From the NCBI GenBank assembly GCA_964019415.1, contig OZ025873.1, forward strand, positions 7,406,234-7,470,233: a DNA stretch of 64,000 nt, read 5' to 3'. The translations under genes were made by a program, and so were the position numbers. Source of the stretch: Ianthella basta (taxonomy: Eukaryota > Porifera > Demospongiae > Verongiida > Ianthellidae). Each line of letters opens with the position of its first letter. The first letter of the stretch is position 1. This document shows, in pieces, positions 59,233 through 64,000 of the stretch. The notes under the pieces are model-generated. The model was not told where the DNA came from. It saw nothing but the letters and a program-made list of their open reading frames with translations, and did not search any database.

Positions 59233-59257
59233 CAGTAATTAACACCCAGCAGGCGCT
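59233..59257 (-). promoter_or_regulatory. Conserved upstream box of module D
   Basis: CAGTAATTAACACCCAG followed by GGCGCTACCT, 80 bp upstream of the D start codon. One base differs from the consensus (ACGCCC to ACACCC). Confidence 0.55.
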
Positions 59258-59494
59258 ACCTGGCCAGTGCGGCGCCTATTTGCTTAATTTGGTACCGTAT
59301 GTGTGCCAGTGTTTCAACTTAAATCCAGGCCAGCATTCATTAAAATGTGCAGACCTAACACATAACATCAAATGCAAATGTCTATATAAACAGGTGTACA
59401 GAGATTTTAACAACAAGCACATAATTGAACATAACTGTAGTTCTCTACCCTACTTGAAACACTGATTGTCTCATCCATCTTTAATTATAATTTG

Positions 59495-63746
<4,252 letters not shown>

Positions 63747-64000
63747 CTGGATAGATTCAAGAAAAGTGCCAAATGTGTACGTTGAGTGAACTTATAAGTT
63801 GATCAGCAATACACAGATGACGAAGCAACTCATGCACAGCTATGCATAATTCCCTCTATGGCTTACAGTATTCATCTTACCTAACTATATACGTAGCTAT
63901 ATAGTGTGCACAGTGTATGAAACAGTACTAAGTCTTGTGAGTAAATGCAAAGCATAGCAAAGACACAGGACGGCAGCTCCAGATACTGCTATATAACTAT

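Overview
ORGANISM. This is animal nuclear DNA. Protein-coding exons are short and split by GT-AG introns, mostly 70-500 bp. Cell-surface proteins are assembled from symmetric phase 1-1 exons, and CA/GT microsatellites and small inverted-repeat elements are common. The architecture (VWA, many Calx-beta, VWC, fibronectin III, one membrane span) and compact introns fit a sponge best. That is inference; no marker gene here proves the phylum. LAYOUT. 1-38 kb (minus strand): a head-to-tail array of four apparently intact genes for type I membrane proteins, called here A1 (100-4898, 733 aa), A2 (7610-17794, 1667 aa), B (19851-25432, 807 aa) and C (26875-37972, 2111 aa). I assembled all four exon by exon; every splice site is GT-AG, the frame holds throughout, and the summed lengths divide by three. 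38-58.5 kb: an unrelated block with an intact U2AF1 gene (minus), a broken TBCC-like gene head to head with it (plus), and a broken 2-oxoglutarate dioxygenase of the gamma-butyrobetaine hydroxylase type (minus). The U2AF1 introns hold three 5S rRNA-like copies, a 0.6 kb polypyrimidine minisatellite and two inverted-repeat elements. 58.5-64 kb: the array resumes with an orphan signal-peptide module (D) and the 3' two-thirds of another gene (F) that runs off the window. HOW THE ARRAY WORKS (inference from domains). Each protein has a signal peptide over two exons, one or more VWA domains with a full MIDAS, 1-9 Calx-beta repeats each split over two exons, 0 to several VWC-like cysteine repeats, two FN3-type modules, a membrane helix and a tail with an NPxY-type motif and a tyrosine-rich or acidic end. 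Copy number of VWA, Calx-beta and VWC differs between neighbours while individual exons stay nearly identical, which indicates unequal crossing-over and gene conversion. Conserved extras are an RAKR site inside the first FN3 module and a TTAATTA-containing box 63-86 bp upstream of every start codon. There are two different cytoplasmic-tail cassettes; decayed copies of the second lie downstream of A2, of B and upstream of C. The whole looks like a rapidly evolving adhesion or recognition receptor family. BOUNDARY. The array sequence beside gene C (37.52-38.78 kb) and that before gene F (58.71-60.20 kb) are copies of each other in the same orientation, so the U2AF1 block sits between direct repeats.
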